A stretch of DNA of 64,000 nucleotides from Fasciola hepatica. Taxonomy: Eukaryota > Platyhelminthes > Trematoda > Plagiorchiida > Fasciolidae. The stretch is from NCBI GenBank assembly GCA_948099385.1, contig CANUEZ040000183.1, positions 4,712,001-4,776,000 on the forward strand, given 5' to 3'. The translations under genes were made by a program, and so were the position numbers. The notes beneath the pieces are model-generated. The model was not told where the DNA came from and made no database searches. It saw nothing but the letters and a program-made list of their open reading frames with translations. Of the stretch, positions 55,709 through 64,000 are shown piece by piece; position 1 is the first letter of the stretch, and every line of letters starts with the position of its first letter.

Positions 55709-58149
55709 ACATCCTTCTAAGTTTACCTATGCCACCCCGGAATAGTATACTTCCTACTTTTTGTAAGATCCAGGAATCTTCCCTTTTCAGTTAAAGATGC
55801 AAACAAAACGGCTGCTCCGCCTGTGCTAACCTGAAGCCAAGATTCTGAAAAACATTTACTAAAAACATGAACAACGTTTAGACATCGACCGCAAAGGACC
55901 ATTGTATGGGGCTACTCGTAGTAGGCACATGTGTAGTGCTGTTCAACTATAGCTCTGGAAGAATGCTTCTTTGTCCGAGAACAATATCGTTTTATTAACA
56001 TAAAACAATGATTATGAAGGGTGTTGATCTTTGTAACCCGTATTTGCACAAAACGTATTGGTCCGACTGGTGCGAGCATCTTGAGGATAACCACCGCTTG
56101 ACATAATTCATTTCTCAATCTATCGATCCGCGCTAACGGTCGGCTATCCTGCGCTCGTGGTTGCATTGTCTCGAGCCTTGGGCTCGATGGTGGTTAGGTT
56201 CTGCTTGAGCATCCCCTGACTCACTGAGACGACGTTGGTCTGTTAAGGACAGACTGGGTGTTATCCCCGAATCAACCACTACCTTTATAGTACTTGCTTC
56301 AAATAAAGGACCAGTATTCTAGTTTTTTTAATCGCCTTTTTGCCAGGACATGACAACGCCAACAATCATTGGCCGGTTTTTCCAATTTTTCACATGGTTG
56401 GCATGCCTCCCTGCAACTACTCCGGCTGTGATCCATCATTCATGCCTGTACAACTGAAACATTTCTTGTATCCTAGAGGAATTGCCGTCAGTAGGACGAC
56501 AGCTTTAAAAAACTAAATAAACAAATGGAACGTCTAAAAAGTATGATATGGCGCGGTATCTCTCTTTCCGCTGAATTCGAGTCTCTTCCAATCATCGATT
56601 GGGTAACTGTCCCCCAGATACACCCCATTCCATTCATTTCCTGTCGCACACTGCCACTTCACTCCACACGAGTGTTCGCTACGATACAACAGGAAATCCA
56701 CGTCAGAATCGGGTATCGACTTACTACCGCCGTTGAGCTTCAGTGGCCATGTGATACTAGTCATCCTCTAGAGGCGCAGCTCACTTGGTCATCAGAGACC
56801 CCATTGTGCACTGAACGCATGGCAACCCCCTTTCGGTGAAGCCGGAGGCCGTTGCTGTCCAGCCATGGGATAGTGACTAAACAGAAAAAACCCGGAATTC
56901 CTTCAAAGTGGAAATAACCGCATTGGTGAGCTTACTTGCATTTTCACACAAACGACGCAGACATGTAAAGGGCCCTTAGGAGGGTAGTCTTTATCCCAAA
57001 AGCGTCAAAGCTGCTTGCATCTGTCACACGTCGCAGGTCGTACCAAACGCGTAAAGAGCAAACTCGAGAGGAGAAAGTTGGGTTTTGTGTCAGTCGTGAA
57101 TGTACCGATCAAATCTCCACCTTCCCACAACTGCTAGAGCACTGTCACACTTCCCAAAGACCAACGATTATCGTGTTCCTGGACATTCGCGCAGCCTTCG
57201 ACCCTGCCGATATGGAATTGTTTGTTGAGAAATGGAGTAGCTCAGAAGTATGTATCAATCTTCAAAGAGCTCTATCGTCACACCTCAGGTCGGGTAAGGA
57301 CCTACAACCAGCTTTTGTTCCCTTTTGGTGTCTCCAGTGGAGTTCGACAAGGTTACCCTATATCCCTATTCGTATTCAGCTTTGCCATACAGGATGTTCT
57401 ACGGAATGCTTTATCTGGTCTTCCAAACGGTGAAGTTGAACTCCTCCCAGATGATAGAGATTTCGACTTGGATATTGCCTTGCTGAGCGATAATGTACAC
57501 ACAATACACTACAACTTGGACTGCTTGGCACATGAGATATCCAGATATGGTATGCATTTTGCGCCTTCCAAGTACAAAGTGCTTTTGTAAGATTGGCAGG
57601 AGGCTGTGCTTGAACTCGTCCTTTGTGGTGATCAGCTTGAGTTATTCGACAACTCTAAGTACCTTGAGAGATTGATAACCGCTGAAATTGGTGTTGGGGA
57701 GGAGATCAACTCACGAATAGTAAGAGATAGAGCAGCTTCCGCAAACCTGCGATACCTGTGGCGTCGCCCTGGTATTCAACTCTCTCTTGAGCGATGGGTG
57801 TACATCGCCGCGATTCATAATGTTTTACTCTAGGGTTGAGAGACCTGGCCACTTCGCGTTGAGGATGCTCGGCATTCTTTCGTGCTCGAAAACCGATGTC
57901 TCCGAAGCATCGATCGTGTTTGATGGGAACATTGAGTGAGTAATGACAAGGTGCACGATCGCGTACTAGGTACGGTTAGCTCTACATTGCTTCCGGTGGT
58001 TCTGGTCACGTTCTGCGAATGCTTACCAGTCGTCTACCTTTCTGTGCTCTATTCGGAAGTGCTGGGCAAAGCCAGAAGAAACGAGGCGGCAGTCAGGCCA
58101 TGATGTGACATGGAGGTATGAAGAAGTTAGCATCGGCATTGACTTTGGT
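54760..58149 (+). repeat. segmental duplication, copy B (empty-site copy)
   Basis: 3390 bp matching 33012-38475 without its PLE, with nine transitions found and no other length change. The left edge lies inside a continuous LINE RT, so B looks like the original arrangement on that side. Confidence 0.93.
56033..56180 (-). repeat. family R2, copy 4 (within segmental copy B)
   Basis: The duplicate of 34285-34432, in the same orientation; no difference seen. Confidence 0.7.
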
Positions 58150-58490
58150 AGGTGCTTCCCGCCTCCTCGTTTTTTCCTAGAGTGTTCTGATGTCCCTCTC
58201 ATTTTTTGTAATTGTTTTTGCTGCGTTGGCACCATGGTTGAGTTTAGGCCGATGTAAAATTTAATACGGATATCCGCTTGGGGCCCAAGGGACGCGTATT
58301 ATTGTTGGTTAGAGACGTTGAGGGGTGTGGCTCAGAACAGAAGTCAGTGGCGCGGATACTGTGTCTGTCAAGCACGCGTGCCTACGGCCTAACCTTTACA
58401 CTGCCTCCTCCGACGAAACGATGCTGTCCGCAGCGTTATATACTCCTTCAATCGATCGCGACGAGACCGCACCTTGACGTGCAGTGATGG
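56833..58490 (+). pseudogene. RTE-type LINE, RT to 3' region, uninterrupted duplicate
   Basis: Same LINE as 35085-35909 plus 37984-38659 but without the PLE: FLDIRAAFDPADMELF, SGVRQGYPISLFVFSFAIQD, FDLDIALLSDN, MHFAPSKYKVLL, then LELVLCGDQLELFDNSKYLE running across the PLE target (57606-57833). Stops after KVLL and at 57833 show that it was already dead before the PLE arrived in the other copy. Beyond 58149 a 110-bp stretch and C-terminal remnants (GPKGRVLLLVRDVEGCG, about 58280) follow. Confidence 0.83.
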
Positions 58491-60240
58491 CTTGCGTACC
58501 CAAATAACCCTAAGGGCTATCAGGATAGCCTCCTTAAGCAGGGGATGCAATCATGTCTGACAGGTCAATGGGCAGAGGCCAGACGAAGGCCAGTCTCCGA
58601 ACTAGTTAATGGACAACATCTGGTTTTAACCATTATGCCCTTGGAGAGGACACCCCAACGAATAAACACGGAGAAACAGTTTACTGGTCTAGAAACCTCC
58701 ATTAGATGGACGTAGGAGTGGAGTACCTGAACTTTCTCACGACGGTGGGAGAAGTCATCGCACTTCATTGGTCAACTTTCGCCCGCCTAAGCTGGGCAGC
58801 CCCCGGCCCAAAGGATGCTGCCCCGTCCACATTCCGCTTGTTTCATTAGGTGCATGTAGCTCAAGACAATCCGAAAATCGAATAGATAACAAAGCACCAC
58901 CGAAAAAAGAATAGAATGCATGCAGCAATCGGGTCTCACGTGACAGACCAGAAGAAGTTCCTTCAAGGGTGCTTTGGTCGTATTCTCGTGCTGGGTTAAC
59001 GTCCCACTCCCCTGTGGGTCAGCCTTTCGAGTCAAATGCTCTGATGAGGGTTCCCAAAGAAAACCCCTTCTGTGGTGTGGGCAGCCGCAAAGTATGATTT
59101 GCCCAGAAACTCCCGGCATCTTTCCTGTAGATGATCTTACCAACCTTTCCTTCCTAAATTAAAAACACAAAACGCCACGGGTTATGTGGCTCTGAAGAAA
59201 GCAGATCAGGAGTTGGGCATAATACGAATGCACTTCTCAAGCCTAAATTTTCACCTACTTGGTTTCCTTTAACGTCCTCACACTATGTCAGATAGGGCAA
59301 CAGCCTACCCTCACTAGAACTCTTGAGACTTCCAAAATAGATGTATGCTGTCTCCGAAACGGGCATACAGGACCTCATTTCTGTGATCAGTCTTTGCACT
59401 CCAAATACGACCCGTCTCTTGCTTCACTCTCCGAGTGTCGGATGATCCATTGCCTAGTGCACGTGGTCAGGCCGGCGTTGAAATCGCTTTCAGCATGAAA
59501 GCTGATCATGCACTTCTAGACTGGATTCCAGTCAGCAGTCGTTTGTGTGTAGTTCAGTTGGACGGTTCTGTGCATGCCAACAGCAACAAACTGAAGCGTC
59601 GATGCCTGTTTGTCATGCTCTTGTATGCGCCCACTGACCGCAGTTCCTCTGAAACCAATGATAAATTCTAACAGAATATGTCGCTATAGCTTCGAAGTGT
59701 GCGTTCAACAGATGTGGTGGTCATTGCTAGGGATTTTAATGCCCAAGTTGGGCGTTTGGGAGATTCCGAAAGGCACATTGGAGGCCCATTTGCTATCTCA
59801 GCCGATTGTACTGATAACGGCGATCGTCTTATTTACCTGCGTTCTGACTACGGATTGTTTCTGGCGAGTACGAACTTCTGCCATAAGAGTCATAAACGGA
59901 CATGGCGTCCTCCTACGTCTTCACAACGTTGGACTCAGATTCATCATATCATTGTTGGTCACCAGTGGCTTGGATTAGTTAAAGGTTGTTGCTCGTTTTG
60001 GTCTATCCCTGTGGACTTAGAACGCGCCTGATTACGTGCTCGCTTGTGTTTACGTCTCGTCCGCGGTCGCACCAACGTAAATGTCACCCATCCCGCGCAG
60101 TTGCTTCTGGACGAAAACCCGACGATCCGCTTTACAGGCGGAGCTATGCACGCGATTATCGATGTAGCCGGATGTGCGCGACCCAGATGAACACCGGCCG
60201 CAGATAGAGGAAACCTTGTATGCAGCTTCCAATGCCACAT
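58490..60240 (+). pseudogene. RTE-type LINE 5' region and endonuclease
   Basis: A presumed 5' UTR (58490-59255) precedes an APE-type endonuclease read through frame changes: VSFNVLTLCQIGQQPTLTRT (about 59260; N-terminal Asn block), KIDVCCLRNGH (about 59335; the expected QET-type Glu block is degraded), CLFVMLLYAPTDRSSSETND (about 59610; YAPT), VVVIARDFNAQVGRLGDSER (about 59715; RDFNAQVG), RTWRPPTSSQRWTQIHHIIV (about 59900; the expected QIDHI is QIHHI) and a decayed SDHALV block near 60020. So active-site residues are lost. The RT is missing; the sequence resumes with the LINE C-terminus at 60280. Confidence 0.8.
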
Positions 60241-60279
60241 AGGACTGTTTCAAGTAGGCCTCACTAACGATGGATGTAT

Positions 60280-60780
60280 TCAACATCACCTGCTCAGCTG
60301 AATGGTCGCAAGTCCGTCCCTCCAGATGCCACATTCAATGAAACGCACAAAATCCCACCGATAGCCTTCCTCGGCGTACACTGTTCTCTGAGGCACAATG
60401 GTTGGAAGGTAAGTCAAGGTGGTCAGTCCATGACATGGCAAAAAGGTATGAAAGCCTTGACCGGTGGACTTGGCCAAGTAGGACGTGTTCGACCTTCGAG
60501 TTGGGGTCCACATGACCCGCCTACCAAATGTTTGGGGACACTGAGTGATGTGACTAGGTGTCGCGGCGAGTGACAGTTGCATTTTAGCTCTTTCCTTGTC
60601 TTCGTAACTCCCGCTTATCACTTTTATCGTTGGACCTTTCTCACTTCGTGCTTCTATTTTTCCTGCCCTTTATTGAACGATGCTGAGGGGTAGCAACCGA
60701 AATCAGGGCACAGAAGTGTGACGTCAGCGACTGTATAAAATGAGACTAAAACTGGTACTCCCACATTTCACCTAAAATGA
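60280..60780 (+). pseudogene. RTE-type LINE C-terminus and 3' UTR, same orientation
   Basis: HNGWKVSQGGQSMTWQKGMK, GLGQVGRVRPSSWGPHDPPT and KCLGTLSDVTRCRGE (60395-60573) match the 26-kb copy almost word for word. The 3' UTR has GGGTAGCAACCGAAATCAGG (about 60688) and GCACAGAAGTGTGA. With the endonuclease upstream in the same strand, the two parts read as one element that has lost its RT. Confidence 0.82.
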
Positions 60781-60889
60781 GAATTCAGTTCGCGGAGCGA
60801 ATTACCGATAAGGCAAAGAAGTCGGCATTTACACAGCGCCTTAAAATCTCGCAATTTTCACTGTTTCCTGTTCTACTCGGTCCCCCTGA

Positions 60890-61320
60890 CAGGGTCACTT
60901 AAATGCAATATTCAAGGACCAGCATTCTTCCGCCGGCAGGTTGCTCTAATTCCATCTCCGATACAAAAAACAAGAAGAACTCCATGAGTACAAAGCTTCG
61001 TAGGTTCGTTATCAGAAACCCATAAAGGCATCCGTCGTCCACTAAAGCGGCTGTCCTCAGTGCAGCAACCACACCAAAGCAGTTCCGTTCAGTTCAGTTC
61101 AGTTTGCATGGATTGTTCCTCAGCGGGGGGTGCTTGTAATCGATCTGCAAGATTCAAAGAATCGAAACTCCGTGAGCACAAACGCTTAGTAGGGGCACCA
61201 ATCGAATCCAACACACGTTAGCCGAACACCAATAGCGTCCCCAACAGCCCGCATACTACAACGCAAAAAAACGCCCCAGTGCGTCCGTTCTGTGGTCCAC
61301 GGCCTTCAGTTTAATTCAGT
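60890..61320 (+). repeat. two-unit tandem repeat with TTCAG-type ends
   Basis: Unit 1 (about 60930-61105) and unit 2 (about 61125-61325) share order: CTCC(A/G)TGAG(T/C)ACAAA then a G-rich TAGG word, an AACC/CCC stretch and a terminal run TTCAGTTCAGTTCAGTTT or TTCAGTTTAATTCAGTTT. Similarity is moderate. The ends resemble the short tandem tails at 19436 and 51363, so these may be two SINE-like units or two LINE 3' ends. Confidence 0.55.
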
Positions 61321-61475
61321 TTACACAAAGGAGGTAGTCTTGAAGTCTTGAAGTACTACACGGGTTCGAGGCTTTGAGCCCAATTGTCCCGGTTCTCGAG
61401 CGAATCTTTGATCCTCTGTCGGATTCACTGAGCTGAAACGAGAGTAATAAAAGGCGGCGAGGAGTGGGGCGGGGG

Positions 61476-61854
61476 TGTAACAGCCGGTCGTGGAAAATCC
61501 CCCTTTTTCCCTCGCGATTCTGTGTTTTTTCCCAACATCACTCATTTCCATACACTATTGACTTGTCTTTACGAACTGGTTGTTCCTATGGACCAATTGT
61601 TGTTTGTTCGCACCCAGAGCGCTACGTTGTCACATCCTTGTTCTGGACCTGCGTGACGCACGTGCTCCTTGCTCACACGCTGCCATTCGGTTTCTCGTTG
61701 TTGAGTCTTTGTGATCGTATTATTGAGGTTTGTAAATTGTTTATGTCATTGTTTATTTTAATAATCTAGTATCGTAGAATTATCACGGATAATCGCCTTC
61801 TGATTTCGGGATCCGTTACGAATTTGGCTACGCATTGCTCAAACGTTCGTAACA
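61476..61854 (+). repeat. candidate solo LTR (TGTAAC...GTAACA), 379 bp
   Basis: It begins TGTAACAGCCGG and ends GTTCGTAACA, TG...CA in form, with GGGGG on both sides (61471-61475 and 61855-61859) as a possible 5-bp target duplication. The last 170 bp recur in inverted orientation at 63826-64000. No internal gag-pol lies next to it. The GC-rich surroundings make the GGGGG duplication less certain. Confidence 0.65.
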
Positions 61855-61895
61855 GGGGGTGGGGCGGGGGCGGGGGTGGGGCGGAGGCGGCAGCG
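61855..61895. other. G-run tract with G-quadruplex potential
   Basis: Six runs of four or more G within about 35 bases (GGGGGTGGGGCGGGGGCGGG and on). It encodes the proline run APPPPPPHP in the minus-strand CR1 frame. A shorter G-rich stretch (61461-61475) precedes the LTR. Confidence 0.8.
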
Positions 61896-63800
61896 AAAAC
61901 AAAATACCACATCTTGTAGTGTCTCACTGTGGACAGTGCCTTAAACGGAATGAGGGTGCGTGGTCGCGGTTTGAAAACCTTTCTGTTGTGACCACGGAGA
62001 GAAGAGGCTGGACAGACGGAGAAGCTATCCCTCTGCCCTGATTCAAAAAGGTGAAACATCAAGAACAGATCAACTCTTACGCGCCTTAAGTCTAGGGGAT
62101 AGGGTTTGGGGATTGAGAGGCGTACGGAATATAGTAGGTAAGACAGACCTCACACTGCTTTGGTGGAGGCCCTCTAAACTCTTTCTGGGATCTCACGGTC
62201 TCGGACAATACCAGCGTGCACTATCTGATTACTGTACTCCAGCAGAGGTCTGATATACGTGCCGAAAATTATGGGGAAATCATCCTCAGAGATACGCGGG
62301 AAGTACTTTCGAACCATATTTAGGACTCGGAAGGCAGTCTTGCTCGCAAGTTGTTGGTGATCAGAGAAGGACAGGTTGCAATCTAACCAGAACCCGAGCA
62401 CCTTGTGCCGGTCAACCCTAGGCAGTGTGACTGCTCCATGATTGGAAAACTTATGGCCAGCCTCTCTGCCGAAATAGATGCTCACGCATTTGTTGTCATT
62501 ACCTGGGAGGTTCCAATCCTTGGACCAGCGTTTTGTTTCATCAACTTCAATTTGCCGGTTCTCAATGCTTGAACTCCAGATGGTTGCGTCGTCTGCGTTC
62601 ATGCGATGTTCGCAGGAAGGGCTGTCGGAAGATCGTTTATGCAGACCAAGAAAAGAAGCGGACCTAAGACCGATCCTTGGAGGAACCCAGTTATTACTGG
62701 GGAGGGTTGAGACCAAATACTCCCTGCCTTAACCACAAAGGTGCGGTCGGTAATGGAGCTGCGTAAGGTTGCCAACATGGAGCCTGTAATCCCGTGTGTT
62801 TGCAGCTTATGGAGAAGTGGGGCGTGAGGGTCCTTATCGAAGGCCTTGGCGAAATCGGTGAATACTGCTTGTGAGGGCTGGCCAACATCATAGGCTTCCC
62901 TCAGACTATCCATGACAGTAAGCAAATTGGTGGTGCATGATCTGTAAGGAAGGAACGCATATGGGGACGGGGAAAGGACCCTACTTTTATGCAGATGCAG
63001 AAGATCCTCACTCTTAAGAATTCCCTCGAAAATTTTGCTGGTGATGCAAGTTCGACTTATGGGTCTGTAACTAGAAACAAGATGTCTGCTACCCTCCTTA
63101 TAAATGGGTGTGATGACTGATTTTTTTCTAGCTACTGAGGAAAACTCCATCGTCAGCACATCGCTGAAAAAGCGAAACACAAGGAGCAGCTAATGTGTCC
63201 ACGGCTTCCTTAAGGATGCGGGGGTGGATTAAGTCAGGACCCATGGAGCAGTACTGGCTGAGCCGTCGGAAACCTTGTGCGACTGCACCAATGGGAATTG
63301 TGACGCGGTAAAGTGTAGTGACCAGAGATATTGGATGCATGGTAGAGTGGGATGGTATGGGTAAGGAGCTCAAAACTGCACGAGAGTAGGAGCTGAAGGC
63401 CTCAGCTACTTGGCCGGGGGAAGGGAGTGGGGATCCGGCACTATCTTTGAGAGCTAGTGGCGTTGGAGTTGTGCCCCTTGGACGGCGCATGTACTGAAAG
63501 AAAAATGCCTTATTGGTCCGTGCACGATCAAGTACGGATCGTTGGACTGCATTCTGATAGGACCTAATCTTGTCTTTGCATATGTGGCGTATAAACCTGA
63601 AAAAGTTTTGCATCGCGGGCAAGGCCTGTGGCTTTATATCTATCAAATAGTTAATGGCCGTAAGCAGTCGAGAGTCCAGAATTCTTTCGATGGTGGGCTC
63701 ACCAGTTGTGCGGTTAACACTGCACAGTGTATTTCGTCGAGTCCACGTCGAAAATTAGAGAGGGCTCAAAACCTCAACTGCAAGAGACTATGCATCCCGA
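61896..63800 (-). pseudogene. CR1-like LINE, linker, RT and C-terminus, frameshifted
   Basis: On the minus strand: a pre-RT region (63646-63128) with LDRARTNKAFFFQYMRRPRG and SMGPDLIHPRILKEAVDTLA. Then RT (63180-62599) with VITPIYKEGSRHLVSSYRPI, YAFLPYRSCTTNLLTVMDSL, QAVFTDFAKAFDKDPHAPLL (first catalytic Asp), VITGFLQGSVLGPLLFLVCI (GxxQGSVLGPLLF) and NDLPTALP. After a frameshift (62716-62174) come RMNADDATIWSS (NADD where YADD is usual, catalytic Asp pair kept), WLDCNLSFSDHQQLASKTAF and FGTYIRPLLEYSNQIVHAG. A further frame gives RDSFSVCPASSLRGHNRKVF (about 62020). Only a few breaks, so it is younger than the 16-kb LINE. The endonuclease is not present inside the window interval between the inverted ends. 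Confidence 0.85.
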
Positions 63801-63825
63801 GAATTCACCGATGCAGTAAGCAACG

Positions 63826-64000
63826 TGTAACGAACGTTTGAGCAATGCGTAGCCAAATTCGTAACGGATCCCGAAATCAAAAGGCGATTATCCGTGATAT
63901 TCTACGACATTAGATTATTGCATGAACAATGATACCAAAAACATACAAACCTCAATAAAGCGTTCACAAGGACTCAACAACGAGAAACCGAATTGCAGCG
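63826..64000 (-). repeat. second copy of the TGTAAC...GTTACA terminal sequence, inverted, cut by window end
   Basis: From 63826 (TGTAACGAACGTTTGAGC) to the window end, the + strand is the reverse complement of about 61685-61854, with scattered substitutions and a few small length changes. Its outer end lies beyond the window. Confidence 0.8.

Noticed and set aside
1..64000. CRISPR arrays, bacterial operons, ribosome binding sites or phage modules
   Set aside because: No regularly spaced repeats, operon-like gene packing or prokaryotic gene families; all recognisable proteins are eukaryotic retroelement or Tc1-type.
1..64000. A new multi-gene biological system
   Set aside because: No cluster of intact unknown genes exists. 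The only long intact frame is a PLE protein, and the other long frames are pieces of known retroelement families.

Overview
This looks like gene-poor, repeat-packed nuclear DNA from a metazoan, most likely a parasitic flatworm. That placement is inference. It rests on the mix of element types: several RTE-type LINEs with an SR2-like arrangement, a CR1-like LINE, Ty3/gypsy elements including one with a zinc-knuckle pattern that recalls flatworm CsRn1-type gag, GIY-YIG Penelope-like elements (PLEs), Tc1/mariner remnants, tRNA-derived SINEs and long (TA)n tracts. Base composition looks too GC-rich for Schistosoma. I found no host protein-coding gene, rRNA or credible functional tRNA. Almost every recognisable protein piece is transposon-derived and most are broken. 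All identities below were judged by eye; no alignment was run.

1-10 kb: a + strand RTE LINE split by a tRNA-derived SINE, SINE heads, a 5'-UTR-like LINE repeat, a second LINE type at 6.2-7.2 kb, a minus-strand RTE 3' end, then dispersed family R1 beside (TA)n. 10-18.5 kb: two PLE fragments, each with an inverted partner; a minus-strand Ty3/gypsy ruin that has lost its reverse transcriptase core; an inverted R1 pair; and a decayed + strand LINE with endonuclease and RT. 18.5-31.6 kb: long anonymous stretches with RTE fragments, two Tc1/mariner 3' ends in a row, SINE remnants and family R2.

31.6-58.5 kb is the most informative part. About 3.39 kb is present twice in direct orientation (copy A 33012-38475, copy B 54760-58149), offset 21748 bp, with nine substitutions that I could find, all transitions. 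Copy A carries a 2067-bp PLE (35910-37976) flanked by a 7-bp target duplication. Copy B keeps the exact empty site, so the insertion is defined to the base and can be placed after the duplication. Between the copies lie a minus-strand RTE LINE and a tandem Ty3/gypsy array, LTR-internal-LTR-internal-LTR (41020-49297), with an exact 3925-bp period and one 4-bp target duplication. Both internal regions share the same set of lesions. The array appears to sit inside the tRNA-like head of a SINE.

58.5-64 kb: an RTE element that keeps its 5' region, endonuclease and 3' end but lacks the RT, a two-unit tandem repeat with TTCAG-type tails, and a minus-strand CR1-like LINE enclosed by two inverted copies of a TGTAAC...GTTACA terminal sequence, the first flanked by GGGGG on both sides.

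The elements do not form a pathway. They form a nested insertion record: RTE LINEs hit by SINEs and a PLE, a SINE hit by gypsy, then a segmental duplication.
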